A DNA stretch of 64,000 bases from Myxocyprinus asiaticus (taxonomy: Eukaryota > Chordata > Actinopteri > Cypriniformes > Catostomidae), in NCBI RefSeq assembly GCF_019703515.2, contig NC_059373.1, positions 17,188,281 through 17,252,280 of the forward strand, read 5' to 3'. How positions within the stretch are numbered: position 1 is the stretch's first letter; every line of letters begins with the position of its first letter. Below the pieces are notes generated by a model that worked only from the letters and a program-made list of their open reading frames with translations, had not been told where the DNA came from and made no database searches. Below, piece by piece: positions 50,789 to 63,005 of this stretch. A program made the translations under genes and the position numbers.

Positions 50789-52040
50789 CAGTGCTGGGTG
50801 GATTACTTGTGAATTGTAATCATGTACTGATTACAAATGACATGACAAAAAATGCAATCAGTAACGTAATCTCGTAGATAACATTTTTGGGGTAATCTAA
50901 TCCGATTACTTTTGGATTATTTCCAACCTAATTCTATTTTATGTCACATGAATTTGAGTAGGATAATCATTATAACATTAAAGTTCAAGAGGAAGAAAAT
51001 GTATTCCATTCTTTATTGCTAATTAAATTTTTAAAAAGTGCATTAAACATTAAATGAATGAAATAAACATTAAATCAAACAGCAATGACAGTGCATGGAC
51101 GAAGTTTATAATTCAAAACACTGATACATCAAGTTAATTTTAAGTGCATAAAACAATAGCAACATTAAAAACAATGATGACCATAAAATCAGCATAAAAC
51201 TATCATAATATGAACAAAAATTAATGACCATTAAATCAACAGCAATGTTGCTAGGTCAAAGCTTTCATCTAAAAACACTGAAACACTTGTAACTCTTACT
51301 GCCTACTGATATTCCATTACCTATTCCAAAGCTGAGGTGCAAGATATTGTCTTGTGAACAGCAAGAATATTCTAAAAGAGCAGAATATTTCCACCAAGTC
51401 ATACAATTGTGTAAAGTTTTATGTCAAGTTTCATGCAGTGGCACTGCATCGGCAGCAACAGTAGAGCAATGGGCTTGGTTCCATTTTGCTGCAAATTTTG
51501 CAGTTGAACTATTGTGTACCCTGCAGGCAGGACCCTTAGGGATTGCATCCACTAGATCAGAGGTCAGCAACCTTTTTTGACATGGAGTACCCTTTTTTAT
51601 TTTCCTGGTCAATGACTGTGCCGATGCTTAAATATTTCTTATATTATGTCATAAATTTTTCAAGATCACGCAGAGAGGTAATCACTAGCACGCAAGCAAC
51701 AGCGAGAGAGGAGCAAGCTAGTTTATTTGTATTAAGTTTTTTGCCCCTGCATTACAATCTAGATCTTGATGTAATCCTTCCTCATGATCACACAGCGTGT
51801 TTTCATCAGCTGAATGGGAGGCTAAACTCTAAAGTGTGATGAGACTCGCGTTGCACGTGCAAGCCATTTGCACATCACAAGCCGATCAACTATTTAGCCC
51901 TTTTCTGTGAATCGCACCTGTCCAATAACTAGTGCAATTATGAGTATTTTAAAATTGTATTTATTACAATTGCAATTACTCATTTTTGTAATCTGATTAT
52001 ATAATACATATTACATGTAATCTGTTACTACCCAGCACTG
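50789..52040. mobile_element. Non-autonomous DNA element, hAT-type TSD
   Basis: Left end CAGTGCTGGGTGGATTAC, right end TAATCTGTTACTACCCAGCACTG, inverted. Flanks AGAGAGAA (50781-50788) and CGAGAGAA (52041-52048) match at 7 of 8 bases. No transposase. A hAT-like fragment is nested inside. Confidence 0.75.
51556..51935. mobile_element. hAT-like fragment nested in the element
   Basis: Starts CAGAGGTCAGCAACC, then TAGCACGCAAGCAACAGCGA, CTTGATGTAATCCTTCCTCA, CATCAGCTGAATGGGAGGC and CTATTTAGCCCTTTTCTGTG, matching 48120-48360. Confidence 0.65.
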
Positions 52041-52245
52041 CGAGAGAAGTTAAAGTTCCTCCAGAGCAGATTCAGCCTTGAAGTTGGTTCTAACTTTTTA
52101 AGGTTTCTCCAAGTCCCACTTAGAAAGTCAATAAGTGAGATTTTAGTTTGAGATTTTAGTCACCCCATTGGTTGAGACAGAAGCTTACTTGATGGACTGA
52201 TCTTACCAAGAGAGCAATGTTTTTGAAAGCACCACAGAGTGTTGT

Positions 52246-52672
52246 ATTGTTGACCTAAAAAGTATTTGGACACCTAAGCCACACTGAAAAATCCATAAAT
52301 TGTATTCATTAAATAACAAAATATGAAACCAAGTGGCATCTATAGACAAATTATGCTAAGCCTTTTCTCTATCTTAATTTTTCTTAGCACTTGGTGGATG
52401 TAATGTATGAAGTCAGTTTGAAGTCAAGTTCACACAGGTGTCCAAGCATAGTAACGAAATTAGTAGTTCAACACATTAACTGAATGAACTTCTATTGTTT
52501 TATGATTTAAAACCTAACAAACTTCTTTTTGTGTAAATTTTTGCTTGACAAGTGTGTCAATACTATCTTATAATAGCCACTTAGTTTGATATTGTGCCAT
52601 CTAATGCAATGATAGTCATACATTTTAAAGAGTGCCTTAAGTGTCCAAATTCTTTTTGGCCACTGATGTTAT
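52246..52672. repeat. Mariner-type MITE
   Basis: The left end reads AAAAAGTATTTGGACACCTA; the right end read in reverse gives GGCCAAAAAGAATTTGGACA, then CTTAAGGCAC. Length about 430 bp with no coding capacity. Confidence 0.65.
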
Positions 52673-53120
52673 CTCTGCAAACTGGAAATGGAATAGATGA
52701 ATTTTAATGTCAAAATATCACACACACTTCAGCCTTAAATATGCATTATCGCTAAACTAGCGTGATCACACAGTCCATTTTAAGATCTCTGTAACTTATT
52801 TTGCATGCTGTCGTGCCATATGCCACAAACCTTCACTGCCTTTGGTGTTTTCCTTCTCATCAGTGCAGGCAGCTTTTGATACATTCATAATCTTTTAAAG
52901 AGTGGGGTGAAAATTACTCCCTGTATCTGTTTTTGCTCCCACTGCCATGTTTAGCTGATGTGATTAAAGTGTAAAACTAATTAAGGTATTGCTGTACCCT
53001 CATGACTACACAATTTTATTTTACCATAAAGACATGTAAATGAGAGCTGCTTAGAGATGAGCCATAATGCCATAGATTCATTTGACCTACAGATTGTAAA
53101 CACCTAATAATGTAGATATT
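52673..53120. other. No gene seen
   Basis: AT-rich intron without recognised motifs. Confidence 0.45.
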
Positions 53121-53305
53121 AAAGGGATAGTTAAGATAAAAATAAAAATTCTGTCATTGTTTACTCATGTCGTTCCAAACCTTTATTACTTTATTTCATC
53201 CATGAAACACCACAGATGAAGTTTTGCAGAATGTCCAAGCTGTGCTTTTCCATACAATTAAAGAAGATAGAAACAGGAGCTGTTAAGCTCCAAAAAATAA
53301 AAAAA

Positions 53306-53344
<39 letters not shown>

Positions 53345-53762
53345 AAACACTGTATTAGCTTAATAAAAGTAGTCCAAATGACTTTTGCGCTGTATAAGTC
53401 TTCTGAAGACATATGAGCTTTTTGTGAGAAACATACTGAAATTTAAGGCATTATTCTCTTAAAAACCTTGCATTGAAAATCTTGCTTGACGGCCTTGGTC
53501 ACAATTCACTTTCACTGAAAAGAGCAGCATTGACATTCTGCTATAAATAAGTCCTTTTGTGCCCTGTGATGGACTGTCCACCTGTCCAGGGTGTTTCTCT
53601 GCCTTCGGTCCGAGACAGCTGGGATAGGCTCCAGCACTACCTGCGATCCTGCATAGGACAAGCGGCTATAGAAGATGGATGGATGGATAAGTCCTTTTCT
53701 GTTCCACATAAGAAAGGAGGTGGACTTTGAAAGATATGAGGGTGAACTATTGCTTTAATTCA
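53121..53762. repeat. Palindromic teleost MITE, long form, with inserts
   Basis: Begins TAAAGGGATAGTTAAGAT with TTCTGTCATTGTTTACTCAT and GTCGTTCCAAACC; ends TGAGGGTGAACTATTGCTTTAA. Interior has TAAGTCTTCTGAAGACATATG and TTTTTGTGAGAAACA as in 58672-58950. It contains an (AAAT)n run (53289-53343) and a short LINE tail at 53559-53686. Confidence 0.65.
53559..53686 (+). mobile_element. Short LINE 3' end (Rex3/RTE-type) with 12-bp TSD
   Basis: 128 bp ending GAAGATGGATGGATGG, the GATG-type tail of Rex3/RTE-like LINEs in fish, with TGGGATAGGCTCCAGCA upstream. ATAAGTCCTTTT flanks it at 53547-53558 and 53687-53698, perfect over 12 bp. Confidence 0.85.
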
Positions 53763-54726
53763 TGTTAAAGTAATTGTTACCTGCAACTGGAATCAAAACT
53801 AATATTCTATTAATACCTCAGAAAGTTGTTTGGACTTTTTTCATGAAGAGGAAACGCATAAGAGGGAAAGGAAGGATGTTTATCAGGTCTTTAATGTGAG
53901 TACTGGTATGCCGCCTAAGCTTTGTTTGGACTGAGCCCAAATCCGCCATGAATTATTCACTGTCTACCTGAACCCGCTCTTCCCTTGACAAATAAAGAGA
54001 GAAAAAAGAGCCTCTGTTCTTATTTGATCTATTTTTAAGGAAGACCTCAATGACAGGCAGACACTATATTTAGGAATATTAATATTAGACTCACAGAGTC
54101 GCCTGACAGTTCTTTGATCACTTCTCTGAGGTAATCTTCACATAGGGTGTCTCTCTAATAACGTGCTCTTTCAGTCACACAGCAGAATAAAAATAAGCCT
54201 TTCAGGCATTGAGATGTACACATTTCCATTGTTTTTTGCCTGTTGCACGGTGTCATCTTTATGGAACCATGCTGATGCAAGCTGAAGTGGATGCCAAGGA
54301 AAAAGCCAAGGAATGTCACCGCATTCCAAGGCTTAATGCCAAATGATCTCACCATCTGAGAACTTATGGTACGAATCAGCTAAAAGAGCAGGGTGGACAT
54401 CCTCTTATCTGCTTATGGTTTGGACAATCTATATTATATATACTGTATATACAGTGTGTGTATATAATATAAATATATGCCCACGTGATATTACTTATAT
54501 ACAACAATTCAATGAACAAGTAAATTTAAAAAAATAGGGAAAAACTGAGTACGGTCATAAAAAAAAAAAAAAAATGCATTTGTGCATGGAACTACTTTCT
54601 TATGCCGCAGATGAGAATCTACCATTGCTGGTTCAAAACAAATGTGTCCAAGCCTCTCAAAGACATCATTTTAGAACTACTAGTATCAGGGCTTGGGCTG
54701 ATTCTAACATGTGATTGGAGAAAGAA

Positions 54727-54758
54727 GGGTGTGTGTGTGTGTGTGTTTGTGTGTGTGT

Positions 54759-54796
<38 letters not shown>
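54727..54796. repeat. Compound (GT)n-(GA)n microsatellite
   Basis: A GT tract followed by a GA tract of about 16 units. Confidence 0.95.
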
Positions 54797-54801
<5 letters not shown>

Positions 54802-55473
54802 CGTGTACGATCACCTATTGATGATGCTGTAGTCGGTTAGTCAGCTTTCTGAAGATAATGTCATTTTGGTGAAATTCATCCTGTTTTCTCAGTGGAAAAT
54901 AGTCATCCAAATGGGGGTATTCCTCCCTGTTCCACGGTATCTGGTGTGCAAGAGTCATTCACTATAGAAACCGCAATCTCCTCCATTTTGAACAGTATTT
55001 TCTCTCTAATGTGGAAACTCCGGTAAGAGGTAAGAGCCTTAAGTTTGTGCAATTAATCAGGCTGTTGTGTCTCTAAGCTGTGATAAGCCTTAATACCGAA
55101 GTGTTTATTTTAAAGCCGTTTAAAGCAATTTCCTAGCTTTACTAGTGTAGTAGTAATACGAGCGATCACGGAGTGCTGTTAAATGTAAACATTGACGGAC
55201 ACTGACTCATTTCACACCAACTGGCTCATATTACACACAAAAATGGTCTTTTGCCGCCACCTCCTGGCTAAAATATGTTATGTCATAAAATTAAATGTAA
55301 AGAGACAGATAGCTCTTAACACATCTGCATCTGCACTGCTCTTACACTTTAGTTTAGAATGGCATGAATACAAGCAGAGTGATACACACAGTGAAGTGTG
55401 CTGATGATGTGAGACCATCAGTACTCATGGAACGTCTCCCATCCAAACAGATTCGAGGACCGGAACTAACTGT

Positions 55474-55476
<3 letters not shown>

Positions 55477-55539
<63 letters not shown>
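55477..55539. repeat. (TA)n microsatellite
   Basis: About 31 uninterrupted units. Confidence 0.97.
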
Positions 55540-55540
<1 letters not shown>

Positions 55541-58500
55541 CAATAAACTTGTCAAACTGTTTTGTAGTAACTGTTTTTTTTTTTTTTTTTTTTAGCATGG
55601 TTAAACCAGCTAAGCACTAGCTTGGGAGACCAGCTAAAACCAGATATGACCTGTTTAAACTAGCTAAGACTAGCAAACCACCTTAGGCCTTTTTTTTTTT
55701 TTTTTTTAGCATTAATGTGTCCAAAATTGTCCATATGCTTTTTAGGGCCATTATAGATTGCATTGGTGTGCAGGGAATGTTAGTGCAATTCACTGTGCCC
55801 TTACTCTGTCCACTGTAATTTAGCCAACACACAGGGCACTTGCCCTGAATGCTCCAACGAAAATGCTGCAGTACGGCACCCTTGTCTGTCCTGACCCCTG
55901 CACAGAAAGAAAGAAAAACAGACTCAAATTTCGCTCTCTAGACTAAATCTTTCCTAAAACATTTTAATCTAGCAAGTGGAAACATTCAACTTTGCCGTGG
56001 TCATAGCTATTATGTTTTGACAAACTGTACAAAACAGTTCTGCCCTTTACCAAGAAAAAGATTTTAACCCTGTCTTCTGAGCTGTGTTAAATTAAAAGAA
56101 AGCCAAGTCCTTAATGCTAGATTCTATCTGATGGAGCCTTTGTGCTCCTCTCCATTGAATGATAGTTTGGTGCAGCAATGTTCTGACACCTTAATGCCTG
56201 GCTTGGCTTGGCTGTCTACTCCAGAAACACTCACTTGTCAGAGTTTCACCTGCCCACTTTATGCAATGCGTGAAGCTCTTGAAAGGTTATTCACAGCTGT
56301 TATTAACGGTTTTACTCATACTCGCTTGGTTTTAAAAGCAGATGGGACATTTTGTTAAGTTCTGAAGGGCAAATGCTACTGGAAACTGTTATGGATCAAT
56401 AATAGGTAGCTATAGTGTGTTTTGTGTTGTTGTTTTTTGTTTTGTTTTGTTTTTTGTTTTTGTTTTGTTTTTCCACTTGCACGCTATTTGTATTTTGATC
56501 CTTAAGCTTAAGCAGTTTATATACATTTTATGCTTCATTTTTATTGTATAATTTCATGTGGTACTAATTCAGTGGACTAGAGCATAGTTCTTATGAATTT
56601 GTCATTTACATTTTGTTCTCTTTTTATTTGCTGTATAAATGTGTCTTTAAATAAAATATGTCTTGAAAACAAATTGATAATACAATTAGCTTGGTTCAAT
56701 GTGTCTATATTATTCATGAAAATGTGCCTGCATAGGTGTAATGCTTTAAAATATGAAGTAAAATAAAAAAAAGCCTTGCATAATTAATGAAACTCATTCT
56801 GTATTGAGTTAATGAAGAATAAATAAATAAACACATCTAATGATATTCAATCTGGGCCACAAACGTGTTGACAACAGTCTGGTCCTCTTAAAGAACTTGT
56901 GACAAATTTGACAGTGTTTGACCAGTTTACCATGTGTGTTTTTAAAATCATGTTAACACTCATATTGTTTACGTCTTATGGCTATACTTTTGAAATAGTG
57001 AGCATCTTAACATTTACGGATTGGCACCATTCACTTCCATTGTTACTGTAACTCAGATTTTTGCTTTATTAAGGAGGGAAAGTCAAAAACAAATTTGTTT
57101 ATGGTAATCAACATTATGCCACAGAAATGTTGTCAATTTTGCTTTACTTGTATTGAATTGATACATCAACTGCACTCCTAACGGAACTGTCAAAATTCCT
57201 CAATTTATGGTTTATACTATTGTTTGTACAGTTAATATCAGTCAAATAATCCACAGTTTTGAATTTACTGTATAGTCCATTATAATAGTTCACTATTTTT
57301 ACTGTAGTTACTTTTTGTTTTACAGACAATCCAACAAGTTTTTGAGACTTTGCAATTTTAAAAATACCCATATCCACATTAATAGAACAAATGCAGTACA
57401 TATATTGTAAAAATTCAATTAATTAAAAAATAATAATAATAAAATGTGCATAAAACAAATATTTTCTCAATATTATTAAACAAAGTTTATTAAACATTAT
57501 ATTTTTTTCTTCTTTTCTTGTTTTTAGGAAATTTGATAAATAAATCAATCTCAATTCCTGAGAACTGCAGTCTTATTATTGACCTCTTTTATTCTGTGCC
57601 TCCATCACAAATCAGTCAGCTAACTAAAACCAACAACAATATTATGTTATGATAGGCTACATGAAACTAAAAAAAAAAAAAAAAGTTTCACGGAACATCT
57701 CATGGATTTAGTGGCATCTGTCTGTGATGTTATATGATCTTTGTTATGTGGGTAAAGAAATACATTATGGATGATTTTGGATCACTGGATTTATTTATTC
57801 ATTTATGGTTTATGTCCTCCATTGCGTTAATGGCCACCAGTCCCAATGGTTTCAAAAAGCTTTAAACAATGAGAGCAGGCTTTGCTCTATGATTATCAAT
57901 ATTATTTAGAGTATTTTACATATATTTAAAATGTAATATCATGTCTGCAATATGCAGAATTTTCATCCGTTTATGACAAACCAAATCTTGTAAAAATCGC
58001 TTGAATGTTGCAGACCGCATCTTTCAATTCACTTTCATGTTTACGGTGGATATTAACCTTTCTAATATATTATTAGCAGACATATTACCCTTGTTTTCCA
58101 GTAAAAAAAAAAAAAAAAAAAAAAAAATTTAAATCATTAAAACAAGATATATTTACTTGAGATATAAAATTGTGTACCATATTAAGACATGTTTTCAAAG
58201 AATCTGTGACCAGTTCCATCATTTTGAGTAATTTGACCCAGAAACATTTAGGGTTTTATGCACCAGATGCTTTATCTAAATTTCCATCTTTCTAATGATG
58301 GTATTAGTATGTGTCTAGTCCAAACCTTGTAGAGATATAATAATTTAAATGTTGGTTGAGGCTTTTTTTTTTATTTTTATTTTTTTACTTAAGTGCATAA
58401 AATACTAAATGTGTTTCTAGGTCAAAGTGACTCAGAACGATGGAGCAGGTCACATATATCTTGAATGAAGTTTTTTTTTTTCTTGTTTTAAGCATAAATC

Positions 58501-58671
58501 TAAATAAATCTAGAGATGTTTATGCTGAAAACAAGAAAAATTGGCAATGAGTGAAGAAAAATAAACTAAAGTGAGACTTATTTTCTTACACAGTTTTGCT
58601 TTTCAAATAAATTGATCTCGTTTAAAGGATGTTTAGATATTTTTACTGAAAAACAAGGCAAGAATAGGGGC

Positions 58672-58950
58672 TCAAAGGGTTAGTTCACCTAAAAATGAAA
58701 ATTCTCTCATCATTTACTCACCCTCATGTTATCCCAGATGTGTATTACTAACACAAATAAGGATTTTTAGAAGAATATCTCAGTGCTGTAGGTCCATACA
58801 ATGCAAGTGAATGGTGACCAAATCTCAGAAGGTTCAAAAAGGACATAAAGGAGGCATAAAAGTAATCCTTGTGACTCCAGTGGTTAAATCCATGTCTTCT
58901 GAAGAAATATGATAGGTGTGGGTGAGAAACAGATCAATATTTATTGAATA
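58672..58950. repeat. Half copy of teleost MITE, long form
   Basis: Carries GGGTTAGTTCACCTAAAAAT, TCATCATTTACTCACCCTCA, CAATGCAAGTGAATGGTGAC, TAAATCCATGTCTTCTGAAG and GTGTGGGTGAGAAACAGATC. Only one half of the usual palindrome is present. Confidence 0.75.
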
Positions 58951-61095
58951 TTGATAGAGCAGCATAATTTGTGTGAAAAGAAATATTAGAGGAAGGCTGT
59001 TTTATATTGTAGATATAGGAGCAATAGTTATAGGGCAAAATATGTCAACATCAGCTAATAATTTTGAGACAGCAAGGTCCTTTTTTGAGTAACAAATTAA
59101 GATAACGCTTATACAAAATAACCACTTCAGAAAAATATTAACCATTTTCAATTTATTTCAATCACATTTAAGATTCCATAACATTTCAAGTATTCTATAA
59201 AAAAGTTAATCTCCATTATGATTGGTCAGTCAGTGTGAGTGCATGTTTGAACAGGTTTGTCATGAACTTTCATAACAAATCTGTTTCTTCCCTTTTAAGA
59301 AAAACACTGTTTTATTGTGGCTTTTTGCCCCTTCATTAAGGGTGCTTTTATCCCAAATATCCTTTCACTTATTGGACAGTAATTGAAAAACCTTTGATTT
59401 AAACTCCTTAAACAAAATTGATAATATATATATATAGTTTAATCTTAGAACAAATGAGATATTCTGATTCTGATTTGCTACATTAATTCACAGCATTTAC
59501 AAAGGTATTACATATTACATCAAATTATATAACCTTTAGACATTGCACACAGTGAGCTCATGGATTAGGAAAATTTGGCAGTGCATAGTGACAAAGTAGT
59601 TTTTGTTGCTATTTAGTGTTTTTGGAGCAAAATCAGATCAAAAGTGCCTTTTACTTGCAGTGTGCAAATGTGGCATCTAAGTATTTATACCTATGCTCTC
59701 CCACCATCAGATTGGAGGATAAAACAGTTTGTCATTTGAGTGTACATCAGCAGGCCGTCTCATCAGGGACTTTGTATGGTTCAAGTAAGATGATCACATG
59801 CATCGACAAGCCATCCGCCTTGATCGCCCCTTTACCCCAAGGGGCAGTTAATATGCTGTGCCTAATCCTATCTGCAGAAACAAGCACAGTGATGATATTT
59901 AACTGAGCTGAATGGAGCTTATCTTCTGTTTGTCAGAGACCACAAGGAATTGCAGATCCTGATTATAGAACTGGATTTACATTTTTTCAACACACTTATG
60001 CATAATTGAAGCTACATATTGAGAGATGTCAGATATATAGCCTGTCCCTATAGGTAATGTTAATGTCGTCTTCTGTATTTAAAGAGAGCGGGAATCATAC
60101 AGTTTCACTTCCTGTCTATTCATAATTCAATATACTCTGCCACTCATTCTTATGTGAAAGGTTGTTTGAAAGGTGCTGTAGAAATTAAGGCCTTAAACTA
60201 TAAGATTAATTAAATTCAGGTTTGTTATGTGCACTTTTAAACATAATTGCATTTCAGCTTTGAGAGTCTGTATTTTGAGAGTTACCTGGATAAATACAGT
60301 TTAAAAATGATTCACAGAAATCACACCTCATATAGTGGAGGATACAGTAAAGCCAGACCAGTTTCCCTTCACAAAGCAAAATACCCAGTATCTCATATAT
60401 ATTAGCATTCATCACAATCATACCTAGCTTTTTAACTAAAGCTTTTCAAGACCCTTCTGTATTGAGACAGATTTTGTGATTTCTTTTTTCTTTTCTTTTT
60501 TCTATTCATACACTGAGACACTGTCGTCACTATTATAAAGATCTTGTCATATGAAGGTTGAAAAATGTATTAACTTACAGCTATACTTTCTGTTCATTTG
60601 GGGATTTGGCTGCTCACCATTCTTACCTGGTGATAAAACCCAAATTCTTTACTGACATAAAATACATCAAAGGTTCATTCAGATTTTTCTTTTATTTATT
60701 ATTCTTGAGGAATTCTTCCTCATCCATTTTTAGCAGAGAACCATACATGACTGCCATCCTTAAATGTTCATTTTCAATATTCCCTTGTCTCAACACTTTT
60801 AATTGTCATTTTGTCATTCAGCAAGGGCAAGTGCCCTGGAATTCAATTCATGAACCAGCCAATTTAGCATACCATTTGTCTCTTTTATCCTGTGCCATTA
60901 CTGGTTGGGGGAATCATGCTAAGCACAGGGTTTCATAACTCCATTGCTACAATAGATCTTGTGTCAAATTGGCCCTGCTGATGACAGTTTGTCACTAGGA
61001 GGCTATATGTTTGTTGAATCATAAATCTATTGTTTTGCTTCACGAATGTTCTTTGGAACACACCATGAGCACTAAAATAATTTTTAGAAAATAAA

Positions 61096-61127
<32 letters not shown>

Positions 61128-61329
61128 ATTTTTGAAATGGATGACTTGGACCAAATAATAAAGAAAAGCAGCCAATAAGTGCCCAACATAGATGGGAACT
61201 CCTTCAATACTGTTTAAAAATCATCCCAAGGTGATACTTTAAGAAGTTGGTTGAAAAAATGTCAAGAGTACATGTCTGCAAATTCTAGGCAAAGGGTGAC
61301 TACTTTGAAGATGCTAAAATATAGCACAG
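58951..61329. other. No gene seen; AT-rich intron
   Basis: AATA repeats near 61090-61112. Frames at 59616-59906 and 60558-60938 have no domains and AT-biased composition. Confidence 0.45.
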
Positions 61330-61482
61330 TTTTTATTTATTTTGGATTTTGTTTAGTCACAACATAATTCCCATAGTTTCATTTATGTTATTCCATAGTT
61401 TTGATGACTACTACTATTCTAAAATGTGAAGAAAAAAAATTATAATAAAGAATAAGTGTTTCAAAACTTTTGACTGGTAGTG
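61330..61482. mobile_element. Right end of a Tc1/mariner-type element
   Basis: CACAACATAATTCCCATAG, then CATAGTTTTGATGACTACTA and the terminal TCAAAACTTTTGACTGGTAG next to TA, the reverse of the familiar ACCAGTCAAAAGTTTG Tc1-type end. No transposase attached. Confidence 0.65.
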
Positions 61483-61740
61483 TATATATATTAAGGTAGC
61501 ATTTTTCATGATGGCTATTTTGAGCAAGGTGAAACAAATTGTTGAGTTTGGTAGGCTCATAACAGGGTAGTCTTGTGATGGACATATTTTGATATTGAAA
61601 TGTACCTGATTTTGGCATGTCAACTGAGATATGCTAATAAAGTGTCACAACATGTCAGAAAACAAAATGCCTCTTTTAAATGACATGATTCCTTTATGGA
61701 ATAGTAACAAAAAACTGTTTAAATTTTCATGTTAGCTTGT

Positions 61741-62091
61741 CACAAAGTTCTGCACCATTGTTCATGCATTTACATGCTTCCATTGAAGCACACAAGAAGC
61801 TCTTTGGAACATTTTCAAATCTTGCTGGGATAACATGGATCGTCAGGTTTTGCACCAACTTGTGGAGTCCATACCAGCTTGAGTGTATGCTGCCATTAAA
61901 GCAAAAGTGGAGATACCAAATACTAAGAAATGTTGAAATTCATGATAATTTTTCAATTCAACTTTTAACTCAAATCAGTATGCTATGTTGGTGTAATGAA
62001 GAAAACTACATTCATTTAAAAAGATGCAAAACAGAAGCATTTATTTTTAAGTGGACTCCCCTATACTTTTGTACACCACCGTATAATATGG
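61741..62091 (+). pseudogene. Tc1-like transposase C-terminus and 3' end
   Basis: In one frame 61797-61926 reads EALWNIFKSCWDNMDRQ, VLHQLVESIPA, a stop, then VYAAIKAKV; a lost G after AAAAG shifts the usual GGDTKY ending (bases GATACCAAATACTAA are still visible at 61912-61926). The downstream terminus GGACTCCCCTATACTTTTGT is followed by GTA near 62091. The catalytic region is absent. Confidence 0.7.
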
Positions 62092-62701
62092 TGGATTTGT
62101 CATAGAAAATTAGGCTTATATAAGAAATATTACAGCTACATTTTGTATGGTTAGTATTTAAGTAGGTCACAAGTTGTCTTCCAGTGATTTCTCTATACCA
62201 ATAATGTGCTTGATAATAACATGCTCATGAAAGAATACTGCATTATACTGTAAAAGCAGAAAAATACTTACCCCTTGAGCCTTTTGCTTTTTGATGAAGA
62301 ATTAAAGGTTTTTGATTTCAAGGGCAGAGAGTCATGGAAATACAATTTCATGCCACAACACATCAAAAGGAAATCTGGCACCAGAAAACATAAGCAGTTC
62401 AACCCACTGAAAATCAGAGCACTAATGAGCCACTGTTGAAAATGAGGGTTTTTGTAAAATGATCAATCTAAAAGCTCAGAGAACAAAAGCAGCTGCCCAG
62501 CCTATGCCAGAGGGGTTTTTCTCTTTCTTTCAGTGCACTTGAATGTGGTAAACATTCTACTTAAAGACCCCATGTAATTGCTTCATGAGCACAGTTTTTG
62601 TCCTGTGTGGACATATTTCCTTTTGAAACCGGAGGTTTGGCTGGGGCATATTAAACGGTTTTGTTTGTTCGTTTGTTTGGTGGGGCATATCAGAGGGTTC
62701 A

Positions 62702-62704
<3 letters not shown>
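62092..62704. other. No gene seen
   Basis: AT-rich intron without recognised motifs. Confidence 0.45.

Positions 62705-62754
<50 letters not shown>
62705..62754. repeat. (TA)n microsatellite
   Basis: About 25 uninterrupted units abutting a Tc1 end. Confidence 0.97.
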
Positions 62755-62757
<3 letters not shown>

Positions 62758-63005
62758 CAATGCATTCATAAAGTATTCAGACCCCTTAATTGTTTTCACA
62801 TTTTGTTATGTTGCAGCTTTATGCTAAAATACTTTTTTTTTTCACATCAATCTACACTCCATACCCATAATGTCAAAACAAAAAATGGATTTTTGATAAC
62901 ATTGCAAATTTATTAAATAGAAAAAAAACTGAAATATCACTTTGACATAAGTATTCAGACCCTTAACTCAGTACTTAGTTGAAGCACCTTTGGTAGCGAT
63001 TACAG
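62758..63005. mobile_element. Tc1-like element end fragment
   Basis: CAATGCATTCATAAAGTATT then CAGACCCCTTAATTG and TTTTGTTATGTTGCAGC, followed by ACATAAGTATTCAGACCC and TTGAAGCACCTTTGGTAGCG, the left region of a widespread fish Tc1 family. It stops where the next element begins at TTAA. Confidence 0.75.

Larger units (their letters stand above)
53763..58671. other. No gene seen; long intron stretch with microsatellites
   Basis: Holds GT/GA and TA microsatellites (listed), a CAGCTAAAACCAGATATGA fish repeat trace near 55595-55690, poly-T at 55570-55593 and 55691-55707, T/TG-rich 56420-56470, and poly-A at 57669-57684 and 58104-58126. No coding motifs on either strand. Confidence 0.45.

Noticed and set aside
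59616..59906. 96-codon frame as a CSMD exon
   Set aside because: Cysteine spacing fits neither CUB nor sushi domains.
60558..60938. 126-codon frame as an exon or gene
   Set aside because: AT-biased, hydrophobic by composition, no domain, no convincing splice context.
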